Below are positions 1 to 9,395 of a stretch of DNA of 64,000 bases, piece after piece. Location of the stretch: the NCBI GenBank assembly GCA_009778965.1, contig WRFE01000001.1:49117-113116 (forward strand), written 5' to 3'. Each line of letters starts with the position of its first letter. Within the stretch, counting starts at the first letter, position 1. The notes beneath the pieces were generated by a model. The model saw nothing but the letters and a program-made list of their open reading frames with translations. It searched no databases and had not been told where the DNA came from. Both the position numbers and the translations under genes were made by a program. Source of the stretch: Candidatus Endomicrobium labiotermitis. GTDB taxonomy: Bacteria; Elusimicrobiota; Endomicrobiia; Endomicrobiales; Endomicrobiaceae.

Positions 1-1
1 C

Positions 2-511
2 ACCGCGATACCAAAAGGTGACAGATTCGAATGGCTTATAGAAAAATGCGGAGAACTCGGCATTTCAAACATAATACCTATAAACACAAAAAGAAGCGTG
101 ATAACGTCTTTTTCAGAAAATAAATCCGAACGTTTTGAAAAAATATCGGTTGCCGCAAGTTCGCAATGCGGCAGAAACGATATAATGAAAATCGAAAAAA
201 TCTTGGATTTTCACGCTGCGTGCCAAAAAGCGGCAAAAGATGAAAATTTTATAACTATTTTGCCTTGGGAATCCGCTTCAGGTAACTCTGTCGCAGATAT
301 TTTCTCAAAAAATACAAAATATAAAGGCGCGAATATTTTTATAGGGCCTGAAGGCGGCTTTGAAACCGACGAAGTAGATTATGCCGTTAATCTCGGAATA
401 AAAACCGTGACTCTAGGAAACAATATACTAAGAGTGGAAACCGCTGCGCTTGCCGCAAGCGTTTTAGTTTTGAATTACGGTAAAGGCAAAGACGAGGCAG
501 AGACGCAGTGA
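2..511 (+). CDS. rsmE: 16S rRNA m3U1498 methyltransferase RsmE, 5'-truncated by window edge
   Basis: Frame is open from position 2 (TAIPKGDRFEWLIEKCGELGISNIIPI...) into the listed ORF; C-terminal GPEGGFETDEVDYA and LGNNILRVETAALAA are RsmE/SPOUT motifs. Confidence 0.9.
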   Translation, partial: TAIPKGDRFEWLIEKCGELGISNIIPINTKRSVITSFSENKSERFEKISVAASSQCGRNDIMKIEKILDFHAACQKAAKDENFITILPWESASGNSVADIFSKNTKYKGANIFIGPEGGFETDEVDYAVNLGIKTVTLGNNILRVETAALAASVLVLNYGKGKDEAETQ

Positions 512-595
512 TGCAGAGACGCAGGGAAAAGACAAACGACGTTGCTACGCATCTTTGCATCCCCGCATCCCTGCATCATTTTTAGAGGTTTATAA

Positions 596-1762
596 ATGAA
601 AAAATATTACATATATACTTTCGGCTGCAAGGTCAACCAATATGAAACGCGGCTTATTTCCGAAAAGTTTAAAAAAGACAACTTTGAACCCGCAGAAAAA
701 CCTGAAGACGCAGACATAATAGTTTTCAATTCCTGCACCGTAACCGCGGAAGCCGACAAAGAATGCGAATATTTTTTAAGAAAAACTTTAAAACTGAATA
801 ACAATCCGGAAATAATACTTGCCGGATGTCTGGCAAAAAATAAAACGCAGCGCTTAAAAGATTCTTTCCCCGGAATAAAAATACTGGAAAACAAAAACGA
901 GCTCTACGATAATCCTGAAAAACAAACAATCAAAACTTTTGAAGGGCGTTCAAGGGCTTTTTTAAAAATACAAGACGGCTGTGATAGTTTTTGCAGTTAT
1001 TGTATAGTGCCTTTTGTCAGAAATGAGCTTTGGAGCAAACCGGAAGAAGAAGTCCTTGCGGAAATTGAAAACTTTGTAAAAGCCGGATACCCTGAAATAG
1101 TTTTAACAGGCATACATGTCGGAAAATATAAAGGCGGAATTACCGGACTTATTAAAAAAATAATTGATATTCCGTTAGATTTCAGAATACGAATATCCTC
1201 AATAGAACTTAATGAAGTTGATGACGAATTAATCAGCCTGATGAAAGATAATCCCGGCAAAATATGCAGACATTTACATATACCGCTGCAATCGGGAAGC
1301 AATGAGATATTAAAACAAATGAACAGACACTATACGGCAAAAGATTTTGCAAAAAAAATCGATAAAATTATGAATAATCTTTCCGATTTGGCATTGACTG
1401 CAGACATAATAACGGGGTTTCCCGGAGAAACAGAAAAACAACACAAAGAAACATACGACTTTGTAAAACGAATATCGTTTTCAAGGTTTCATATTTTCAG
1501 ATATTCAGACAGGGAAGGAACAAAAGCATCGCAGTTTGCTGACAAAGTTTCCGCGGAAGAAATAAAAAAGAGGTCGGCTGACCTCTTTGAAATTGACAAA
1601 ATAAAAAGACAAGAATTTTTGAATAAAAACACAGGAACAAAAAGAAAGGCAGTAAGTTCAGGCAAGAATAAAGCGTTAACCGACAATTATATAACCGTAA
1701 ATGTTCCAGAAAAACAACCCGGCATTTTTGAAGTTGAAATAACAAAAGACAGCGAAGTGTGA
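596..1762 (+). CDS. mtaB: tRNA (N6-threonylcarbamoyladenosine-37-C2)-methylthiotransferase MtaB
   Basis: YTFGCKVNQYET N-terminus, radical SAM CDSFCSYCIVPFVR, HIPLQSGSNEILKQMNR; methylthiotransferase architecture. Confidence 0.9.
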   Translation: MKKYYIYTFGCKVNQYETRLISEKFKKDNFEPAEKPEDADIIVFNSCTVTAEADKECEYFLRKTLKLNNNPEIILAGCLAKNKTQRLKDSFPGIKILENKNELYDNPEKQTIKTFEGRSRAFLKIQDGCDSFCSYCIVPFVRNELWSKPEEEVLAEIENFVKAGYPEIVLTGIHVGKYKGGITGLIKKIIDIPLDFRIRISSIELNEVDDELISLMKDNPGKICRHLHIPLQSGSNEILKQMNRHYTAKDFAKKIDKIMNNLSDLALTADIITGFPGETEKQHKETYDFVKRISFSRFHIFRYSDREGTKASQFADKVSAEEIKKRSADLFEIDKIKRQEFLNKNTGTKRKAVSSGKNKALTDNYITVNVPEKQPGIFEVEITKDSEV

Positions 1763-1768
1763 TTTTTT

Positions 1769-1850
1769 GTCACCCTGAGCGAAGCCGAAGAGTCTGCCGT
1801 TAAAAGCAAATGTTTCGACTACACGGCTACGCCGTTCCGCTCAACATGAC
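1769..1850. repeat. Palindromic repeat family A, full copy (82 bp)
   Basis: gtcaccctgagcgaagccgaagagtctgccgttaaa...ccgttccgctcaacatgac; near-identical to 14946..15027, with complementary ends. Confidence 0.85.
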
Positions 1851-1857
1851 ATACTCA

Positions 1858-2550
1858 TTATGTTGCTTTGCTGTTTAAGGCTGCTTCTTTTGCCAACTTA
1901 TCCGCTATATCGTTTTTAGAATTTCCCGTATGGCTTTTTATGTGCCGCCACTCTATTTTTATGTTTATTTTTCTTAAAAAATCCACATAATTTTTAGATA
2001 AATTTGTTTTTGCCTGCCAAACGCCCGTTGAAAATTTTTCTATTCCTTCATAATCATAATTGATTCTTACGGTTGAAACGCCATTTTCAGCGCACCATTT
2101 TAGCGCTTCAATAACAGATCTTAATTCTCCGCCAAACTGTCTGAATTCAGTATCGGCAATTGTTCCCGAAAGCTTTGCCTTTATTTCGTCGCCTAAAAAA
2201 ATTACGGTTCCGTAACCCGTAACGCCGCCTATATAAGAGCCATCAACAAAGGCTTCGTATATACCAGAATCGGCGCTGTAAACCGACGAGCCGTTCAGGT
2301 TATCCCAAATATCGTCTATTTGTTTTTCAGTTTCAGTATTGGCAATTTGTTTCTTGATTGAAAAAGTATTTTTTGAGGGTTTATAATACATTGAAATTTT
2401 GCCCTGTGATTTTCCATCTTTAGAAATCTCAAGAATAAGCAAATAATCCCTGAAACTATTATCGCCAAAGGAAATATCAATACCTGAGTTTTGAAGATTT
2501 TTTTTAAATTTTAAAGCTTTATTTTGAAGTTCTGTTTTATATAACGACAT
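1858..2550 (-). CDS. Ribonuclease HI with an extra ~85-residue N-terminal region
   Basis: AFVDGSYIGGVTGYG, FGGELRSVIEAL, NYDYEG, HIKSHTGNSKNDIADKLA carry the D-E-D-D catalytic set. Confidence 0.8.
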   Translation of the reverse strand: MSLYKTELQNKALKFKKNLQNSGIDISFGDNSFRDYLLILEISKDGKSQGKISMYYKPSKNTFSIKKQIANTETEKQIDDIWDNLNGSSVYSADSGIYEAFVDGSYIGGVTGYGTVIFLGDEIKAKLSGTIADTEFRQFGGELRSVIEALKWCAENGVSTVRINYDYEGIEKFSTGVWQAKTNLSKNYVDFLRKINIKIEWRHIKSHTGNSKNDIADKLAKEAALNSKAT

Positions 2551-2604
2551 ATATTCTCCGAATAGAAGCTTAGGTTTGAAAGCTTAGCAAAGACAACGAC
2601 AACC

Positions 2605-2655
2605 CCTCACCTGGGACTTTGTCCCACCCTCTCCCGCAAGGGGCGAGGGAAAAAC
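2605..2655. repeat. Family F (cccctcacc...ccctctccc) repeat, partial copy
   Basis: cccctcacctgggactttgtcccaccctctcccgcaaggggcgaggga resembles halves at 20929, 33388, 41780 and 42169. Confidence 0.75.
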
Positions 2656-2668
2656 CATCTATTATCTA

Positions 2669-3841
2669 TTAATTATTATCTTCCGTTAACTGCGGCATAT
2701 CTTTCTTTACGGCTACGCCGAGCTCTTTAAGTTTTTCCGCTCTGCCTATAAGACTTTCTCCTTTCCTGTCGGGATTAGACAATTTTTTAATTGCGTCCTG
2801 GGTTTTTGATTTTGCTTTGTCTATATAAGAATCGGCGTCTTTAATAATTTCAACAAAATCCACAAATCTGTCGTACAAAAGACCTCCCTGCTTCGCGATT
2901 TCAAGCACGTTTTTCTTTTGGTCTTCCTGACGCCATATATAAGCTATGGTTTTCATTGTGGCAAGAAGCGATGACGGCGTTATTATTACAATACGATTTT
3001 TAAAAGCCAGTTCTGCGAGTTTCGGTTCATTTTGTAAAGCCAAAGACGCGGCGGAATCAAGAGGAATAAACATAAAAATATAGTCGGGCTGGTTCAAACC
3101 GGCTATATCGTCATAATTTTTTTCGGAAAGCTCGTCAATGTGTTTTTTTACGCTTAAAATATGTTCTTTCAGAAAAACTTTTTTCTCATCATCGGTTTGG
3201 GAATTATAATATCTTTCATAAGCCGTAAGCGAAGTTTTCGAATCTATTATTATATGCTTATTTTCCGGAAGATTTATAACATAATCGGGAATTTTTACTT
3301 CTTCTCCGTTATCCGAATAATACTGAGCTTTATAGTGAACATCTTTTACCATTCCGGCAGACTCAAAAATACGTTCAATGCCAAGCTCGCCCCAAATCCC
3401 CTGAAGCTTGCTTTCGCCTTTCAACGCTGACGCGAGATTATTTGCTTCTTCGCTGACTTTTTTGTTCAGCTCCATAAGCCTGTTAAGTTCGCTGCCGAAA
3501 ACGGCTCTCTGGCTTGTTTCATCAACATAAATCTTTTCGATTTTCGCTTTAAACTCGTCAATTTTTTCTTTAAACGGCGATATGACTGTTTCCAAAGCCT
3601 GTTTATTTAAGTCCGAAATTTTAGAATTTTTTTCATCAAGGACTTTAGAGGCTATATTCTCAAACTCCGTTTTAAGAGAGTTTTGCGCGGTTGCCCGGTC
3701 ATTTAACGCATCTAACAAATCCTTTATTTTTTGCTCTTTTGCCGCATTGTCTCTTGAAACAGAAACATACTTAAAAGCAAAAATTAAAGCACCTGCCGCA
3801 ATGCCTACTAAAAAAACCAAACTTATTGTAATAACACTCAT
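2669..3841 (-). CDS. rmuC: DNA recombination protein RmuC homolog
   Basis: N-terminal TM, coiled coil, then GIWGELGIERIFESAGM, IPDYVINLPENKHIIIDSKTSLTAYERY, typical RmuC. Confidence 0.9.
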   Translation of the reverse strand: MSVITISLVFLVGIAAGALIFAFKYVSVSRDNAAKEQKIKDLLDALNDRATAQNSLKTEFENIASKVLDEKNSKISDLNKQALETVISPFKEKIDEFKAKIEKIYVDETSQRAVFGSELNRLMELNKKVSEEANNLASALKGESKLQGIWGELGIERIFESAGMVKDVHYKAQYYSDNGEEVKIPDYVINLPENKHIIIDSKTSLTAYERYYNSQTDDEKKVFLKEHILSVKKHIDELSEKNYDDIAGLNQPDYIFMFIPLDSAASLALQNEPKLAELAFKNRIVIITPSSLLATMKTIAYIWRQEDQKKNVLEIAKQGGLLYDRFVDFVEIIKDADSYIDKAKSKTQDAIKKLSNPDRKGESLIGRAEKLKELGVAVKKDMPQLTEDNN

Positions 3842-3937
3842 ATTTCCTCGTTTTGATCAAAAATAACAAAGTACAATTAACAAATAACAATTAAGGACAA
3901 AAACACTTCATCTTTATACTTTGTAATTTATTCTTTG

Positions 3938-6937
3938 TTAATTGTTCTTTGAAAGCGGCAGTTTTATTGTAAAAACCGTGCCGTTTCCGACAGAACTTTT
4001 TACGCTGATTTCGCCGTTATGCGCCTTAATAATTCCGTAACTTATAGAAAGCCCCAGCCCTGTGCCTTTACCGACGGCTTTTGTAGTAAAAAACGGTTCA
4101 AATAATTTATCGATTTGCTCTTTTGAAATCCCTGAACCCGTATCTGTTATGTCAATAATACATTTGTCTTTTTTTGCGTAAGTATCTATTGTTAATTTTC
4201 CGCCGTCTTCCATAGCGTCTTTAGCGTTTAAAATAATATTAAGCAGCACCTGCTGTATCTGCATGGGATTTACGGAAATAAACCTGTTGTTTCCTGAAGA
4301 ATTTTTTTCAACTTCAATACCGCTTCTTTTTAAATCTTTTTCAATAATAAGCAAAGTGGAATCAATTAAATCATTAATATTTATAGTTTGCGTTTTTGCC
4401 GTATCCGCTCTTGAAAACTCAAGCATATTTGATACTATACCGCGGCTTCTTTCCGCGGCTTCGTATATATTTTTTATGCCTTTGCTGACTTCTTCATCTA
4501 AGTTTTGGTTTTTCGCAAGCACCTGCGCGTAGCCCAGTATTATGCTTAAAGGATTATTGAGTTCGTGCGCTATGCCGCCCGCAAGTTCGCCCAAAGACGC
4601 AAGCTTGTTTTGCTGTATAAGGCTTGTCTGAAGCCTGTCTCTTTCCTGCTGCATGGCTTTTTCTTTTGTAACGTCAAGAATAACGCCGATTATTCCGCCA
4701 AATTCTCCGTCAAGGTTTTTATAAGCGGTCTTATAAAAAACAAGATCTTTGTGCCCCGTCTTTTTAAATTTACCGGAAATTTCATAAGAAACCGAGGACA
4801 TTTTGCGCATAGTCTCTTCATCTGTTTTTAAAGACATTTCTGCCGCGGCTTTATCATAGTGCTCAGTTGAAGTTTCTTTACCTATAATTTCGTCTTTAGG
4901 CGTTTCCATTACTTCCTCAAACGCCTTATTACAGCCGATCAAACGCATATTGCTGTCTTTGTAATATACCGCCACCGGAATATTATCTAAAAGCACCTGT
5001 AAAAATTCAATCTGATGCTCAAGTTCTACTTCGATTTTTTTTCTGTATGTAATGTCTATCCCGGAAAATATAAAACCGATTAGCTTACCGACGCTTGAAA
5101 ACTGCGGCACGGCGTTAAGAAGAATATTTGCCATTGTCCCGTCTTTTTTCTTAAACATCATTTCATTAAAAGCATCGCTGGGAGCTGTGATAACTTCCTC
5201 AAACTTTAAAGGCGATCCGTTTGTATCAAACATAACTTCTGAAAAATCTATAGCAAGTATTTCTTCTTTTGTATAACCGGTTAACTCGACGGCGCTGTGG
5301 CTCCACATGACAATCGTTCCTTCTACATCAAGAGACAATATCGCGACTGTCCGGACAGAATTTAAAGTTGCTTCGTGCAGTTTTGACAAGGCTAAAAGCC
5401 TGTTGGACTGGTTAATTATCAAAAACAACAAAAGAATTATGACAACAATACCGCTTACGACAATCATGCTTATAAATCGCGCATATTTTACGGAATCCAT
5501 AGGCATAAAATACACTATTGACCACGCATCTTCATTAATGAATTTTCTCGCCACATAAAATTCTTCACCCTGCAGCGTTACCACAGAACCGTCGAACACA
5601 TCTTGTTCGTCCAGCTTGCCGTCTTCCGGAAAAACGGACCACAGGCTTTTAAAATTAACATCTTCCTTGTCTGAAAGCAAAACAATGCCGTTTTTATCTA
5701 TTATGTAAATATTATTGTATTTTTGCAGCATTTCGGAAAAATCGTTCATTGAGTCTTTTACAACCACAAATCCGGATTTTACTCCTTTAACGTTGTCTAC
5801 AGCCGATGATGCGTAATAACTTTCACTTTTATTATCTGATTCGTCTTTTGTAAAAACCCTTGCTTTTCCGTTTTTCTTTGCCTCGGTAAAAAACGGCCGG
5901 TTTTTAAAATTCATTCTTCTCAAGTTTTTTTCTGTATTATATTCGGAAGTAAAAAGCAGTTTTCCGTTTATGTCCAAAGTAAAAATTGAAGCTGCTTTGA
6001 AAATATTTTTATAACTTTCCAGCATTCCGTCAACAATGTTCCTTTCTATATCCGAATCCGGATTTACCGCTTCTTTAATAAGAAATGTTTTGATTAAGGC
6101 TTCATTTACCTGATCGATTTTTACAAGGCGCGCGGCAAAAATTTCGGAAATTCCGGAAATAACATTATCAGCGTTTGCCGCCACTGCTTTTTTGGCTTTA
6201 ACTTCAACGTAAGCAGAGAGAAACAATCCGCTTATTAAAACAACAAATAAAATGGCCGCAAGAGGAACCCTCTTCCAATAAAGCGGCATAAAATCATAAA
6301 TTCTGATACGCTTTTCATATAAAGATTTAAATTGCTGAAAAGAGAGCGCGGCTATGACAAAAACAGTTAATGCCATAACAGTCTGCGCGTAAGTACAAAC
6401 ATGCAAAGACATCGGATAAAAAAGTTTAGAAATTTTAAGAACGCAAAAACTGAAAAAATATCCGAAAAACAAAATTAAAATAGCGAAGGTATTTTGCTGA
6501 TTATGCGGCAATTTAGAAAGTTCATAAAGTTTTAAAGAAATGATTATGCCGACGGGGATCCACAAAAAAACAAAAGAAACTGCTTTAAAATAAAAGAAAT
6601 CAAAGAAAAATAAAAATACCGGCGGAACAAAAGCAACAATCATTATGCCATATTTTAACAATCCGCCGATTTTTAGACCTTTCATTACGCACATATAAAG
6701 AGCAAAAAAAGCAAGATATTCAAAAACAGCGGACCATTCGCTTTGAAAAACGACAGATCCGGTCAAAAACGTTTCAATAACTTTTGACACGGCCATAAAA
6801 ACGCAAAACATCCCCAGGCATAAATACGACAAATGCCCGAGTTTATATCTCCACGCAAAAAAACAGGAAAAACTCAAAAGCAAGAAAGACCATGCCAAAA
6901 AGAATGTTATGTATTCGTAGTTTAATAAATTTTCCAT
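3938..6937 (-). CDS. Membrane PAS-domain sensor histidine kinase
   Basis: N-terminal multi-TM region, extracellular Cache-like region, two PAS domains, HisKA (GELAGGIAHELNNPLSIILGYAQ), HATPase (NILLNAKDAMEDGG, GTGLGLSISYGII). Confidence 0.9.
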   Translation of the reverse strand: MENLLNYEYITFFLAWSFLLLSFSCFFAWRYKLGHLSYLCLGMFCVFMAVSKVIETFLTGSVVFQSEWSAVFEYLAFFALYMCVMKGLKIGGLLKYGIMIVAFVPPVFLFFFDFFYFKAVSFVFLWIPVGIIISLKLYELSKLPHNQQNTFAILILFFGYFFSFCVLKISKLFYPMSLHVCTYAQTVMALTVFVIAALSFQQFKSLYEKRIRIYDFMPLYWKRVPLAAILFVVLISGLFLSAYVEVKAKKAVAANADNVISGISEIFAARLVKIDQVNEALIKTFLIKEAVNPDSDIERNIVDGMLESYKNIFKAASIFTLDINGKLLFTSEYNTEKNLRRMNFKNRPFFTEAKKNGKARVFTKDESDNKSESYYASSAVDNVKGVKSGFVVVKDSMNDFSEMLQKYNNIYIIDKNGIVLLSDKEDVNFKSLWSVFPEDGKLDEQDVFDGSVVTLQGEEFYVARKFINEDAWSIVYFMPMDSVKYARFISMIVVSGIVVIILLLFLIINQSNRLLALSKLHEATLNSVRTVAILSLDVEGTIVMWSHSAVELTGYTKEEILAIDFSEVMFDTNGSPLKFEEVITAPSDAFNEMMFKKKDGTMANILLNAVPQFSSVGKLIGFIFSGIDITYRKKIEVELEHQIEFLQVLLDNIPVAVYYKDSNMRLIGCNKAFEEVMETPKDEIIGKETSTEHYDKAAAEMSLKTDEETMRKMSSVSYEISGKFKKTGHKDLVFYKTAYKNLDGEFGGIIGVILDVTKEKAMQQERDRLQTSLIQQNKLASLGELAGGIAHELNNPLSIILGYAQVLAKNQNLDEEVSKGIKNIYEAAERSRGIVSNMLEFSRADTAKTQTININDLIDSTLLIIEKDLKRSGIEVEKNSSGNNRFISVNPMQIQQVLLNIILNAKDAMEDGGKLTIDTYAKKDKCIIDITDTGSGISKEQIDKLFEPFFTTKAVGKGTGLGLSISYGIIKAHNGEISVKSSVGNGTVFTIKLPLSKNN

Positions 6938-7002
6938 AAATATCGATCCATTTACGAAAGAAATATAACGGCTAATCTACAATATTTTTGTTTTTGATTC
7001 GT

Positions 7003-7027
7003 AATTTGTAATTCGTCATTCGTAATT
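7003..7027. repeat. Family E ('aattcgtaattcgtaatt') repeat
   Basis: cgtaatttgtaattcgtcattcgtaatt; recurs at 10343, 12011, 18834, 23740. Confidence 0.7.
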
Positions 7028-7031
7028 GACG

Positions 7032-7916
7032 CTAAAATCCTTTGCAGATTTCCCTATAATTACAATATTTGCAAAAAAAGGTGTTTGAGGTGCACGGAAA
7101 TTCGCCTTTGTCTTTCGGTATATTTTTTTCTACATCCGTAAGGTATTCATACATCTGTTTCGTTTCTTCTTCAACCTGTTTTGAAAAAGAGGCTATGGAT
7201 TTATTATCAACAACAACGCTTTTTTCCGAATACTGAGGAAACAAATAGACAATCATGGGCATTATATCCTTGGCTTCTTTGCCGAAATGATAACTTGCCC
7301 AAAGCGAATAACCGGTAAGCTGTTTGGAATGTTTTATTTCATCCGGTTTTCCGGTTTTCCAGTCTAAAATATAAATTTTATCTCCGACAGGGAATAAAAA
7401 ATCGACTTTACAAAAAGCTTTAAAGCCGTTTATTCTCGTTTCGCCGAAACCTGCCGGTTCTATGACCCACTCATTACTTGTCGGCACAGCGTTTGTTTCT
7501 ATCCACGAAAATCTTCCGCTATTTATAAAATTTTCCAGTACGGTTTTTACTTTCGCGTATATTTCCGATGACGCGACGGCTTCGCCGTTATAATAGGTTT
7601 CGAAAAAAGTTTTTTCGCCGCAATATTTTTCAGTCAAATCAAAAGAATATTTAAAGAATTTGTCCCTGCTAATAGGTTTTGAACTTTTTTGAAACCGAAA
7701 AAGCATATCTCTTATTATGTCGTGAACTATGTTTCCGGCTTCCAAGGCTTTTGAAGTAAGCGACTTTAAAAACTGTATTTTTTCAAACGGAACGCTTTTG
7801 TCGTATTTAGAATAATAGTCATAAAAATACTGTCTCTTACAGTTTGAAAACTTATCAAACCGCGAAACAGACCAGCCTAAAATGTCGGTATAAGAAAATT
7901 TCTTTATTTCGTTCAT
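7032..7916 (-). CDS. PD-(D/E)XK family nuclease, RecB/Cas4-like, with C-terminal Cys cluster
   Basis: VDFLFPVGDKIYILDWKTGK motif, QLTGYSLWA, C-terminal C...CKYCNYREIC. Confidence 0.8.
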   Translation of the reverse strand: MNEIKKFSYTDILGWSVSRFDKFSNCKRQYFYDYYSKYDKSVPFEKIQFLKSLTSKALEAGNIVHDIIRDMLFRFQKSSKPISRDKFFKYSFDLTEKYCGEKTFFETYYNGEAVASSEIYAKVKTVLENFINSGRFSWIETNAVPTSNEWVIEPAGFGETRINGFKAFCKVDFLFPVGDKIYILDWKTGKPDEIKHSKQLTGYSLWASYHFGKEAKDIMPMIVYLFPQYSEKSVVVDNKSIASFSKQVEEETKQMYEYLTDVEKNIPKDKGEFPCTSNTFFCKYCNYREICKGF

Positions 7917-7918
7917 TT

Positions 7919-8683
7919 TTATTTTTTATAATATTTCATAGCTTCGGGTATTACTTCCTTTATGGATTCTATTCGCTTTGAATCCGAGGGATGAGTGGAC
8001 AAAAAATCAGAATTTGAACCGCCGGCAGACATAGCCTGCCAGAAAGCCAAGGCCGCATTGGGATCATAGCCCGCGCGCGCCATCAAAATAAGACCTATTC
8101 TGTCTGCCTCAATCTCATGCTTTCTGCTGTAAGGAAGAAGCAGTCCTAATTGCGTTCCTGCTTCGTAAACAACCATAACAGCCGTGTTCGATGTAAACAC
8201 CGACAAAAGATTTCCGCCAAATTTTTTCATTTCCTGCTGACTCGCTCTTTCTTTTCCGTGTTTGGCTATAGCATGAGCAACTTCGTGACCGATAACAACG
8301 GCAAGCCCTTCGGCATTTTTTGTTATGGGAAGAATTCCCGTATATACGGCTATTTTTCCTCCCGGCAGACAAAAAGCATTTACCGATTTATCCTGTATCA
8401 GGCTAAACGCCCAAGAATAGTTAGAGATTTCTTTCTCCATACCGCTCTCTTTTAAAAACGCTTCGGCAGCTGCGGCAATATCTCTGCCGACTTTCGCTAC
8501 TAATTCCGCCTCTTCTCCGGTTTTAATTACGGTTGAATTACTTATAATTTCGTTATAGGCTTGAATACCCATCTGCGTCATTTTTTCATCTGAAACCAAA
8601 GAAATCTGCTTTCTTCCTGTAATCGGCACAGATGAACAGCCTATTATAAACGCAAGAAACAAAACAAACGATAATTTTTTCAT
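7919..8683 (-). CDS. M48 family metallopeptidase, lipoprotein signal
   Basis: Lipobox LAFIIGCSS; HEVAHAIAKHGKER zinc motif; HEIEADRIGLILMARAGYDP. Confidence 0.9.
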   Translation of the reverse strand: MKKLSFVLFLAFIIGCSSVPITGRKQISLVSDEKMTQMGIQAYNEIISNSTVIKTGEEAELVAKVGRDIAAAAEAFLKESGMEKEISNYSWAFSLIQDKSVNAFCLPGGKIAVYTGILPITKNAEGLAVVIGHEVAHAIAKHGKERASQQEMKKFGGNLLSVFTSNTAVMVVYEAGTQLGLLLPYSRKHEIEADRIGLILMARAGYDPNAALAFWQAMSAGGSNSDFLSTHPSDSKRIESIKEVIPEAMKYYKK

Positions 8684-9249
8684 ACCATTCCCCTTATAAT
8701 TTCAATAAGACCTATTATTCCAATTGTTATAAAAACAACGCCCGCTATGCGTTTAACAATATGCGCGGGAACTTTTTTCCCTAATAAAACCCCTGCCGCT
8801 ACGCCAACGGCATTTGCCGCAATCATCCCAAGAGAAGCTCCTATAAAAACATATACCGGAGCATTATACTTCATAGCTAAAGACATAGTCGCAAGCTGTG
8901 TTTTATCGCCAAATTCCGAAATAAAAAAGAATATAACAACCGTAAAAAACGGGTTGATAAAAACTTTTGCGGAAGCTTCTTCTTCACCCTCTTTGCCAAA
9001 CAAAGTCCAAAGTCCGAAAATTATGAAAAGAGCGTAAGAAACCGTTTTTATTATATCTACGTTAAAAAGTCCTGAAATAAAGCTGCCCGCTGCGACGGCG
9101 ATAAAATTGTTTACAATAGTAGCAGCTGAAACAGCAAGCAAAACTTGCGAAACTTTAAATCTCGCGGTAAATGCCATTGCGACAAGCTGCGTTTTGTCAC
9201 CCATTTCGGCAAGAAAAATAAGCAAGAATGAAGCCAAAAGAACCGACAT
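8680..9249 (-). CDS. TMEM165/GDT1 (UPF0016) family cation transporter
   Basis: Two EMGDKTQLVAMAF / EFGDKTQLATMSL motifs. Confidence 0.9.
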   Translation of the reverse strand: MSVLLASFLLIFLAEMGDKTQLVAMAFTARFKVSQVLLAVSAATIVNNFIAVAAGSFISGLFNVDIIKTVSYALFIIFGLWTLFGKEGEEEASAKVFINPFFTVVIFFFISEFGDKTQLATMSLAMKYNAPVYVFIGASLGMIAANAVGVAAGVLLGKKVPAHIVKRIAGVVFITIGIIGLIEIIRGMV

Positions 9250-9345
9250 AATCCGCCCGTTTTGATTTATTTAAACTATTTTATCTTATAGGGATTTGTT
9301 AGTCAATAATAAGTTTTTATTTTGGATCTGATTTACTTGCAATCC

Positions 9346-9373
9346 GTCAACCTTAAAAGCAATTAAAGTTGAC
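9346..9373 (+). promoter_or_regulatory. Inverted repeat upstream of bioB, candidate BirA-type operator
   Basis: GTCAACcttaaaagcaattaaaGTTGAC, 28 bp, immediately upstream of bioB. Confidence 0.5.
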
Positions 9374-9395
9374 CGGATTTATTATATCTGCTAAA

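Noticed and set aside
1769-1850. CRISPR array from the many short palindromes
   Set aside because: Copies are dispersed over the window with no regular repeat-spacer array and no cas genes.
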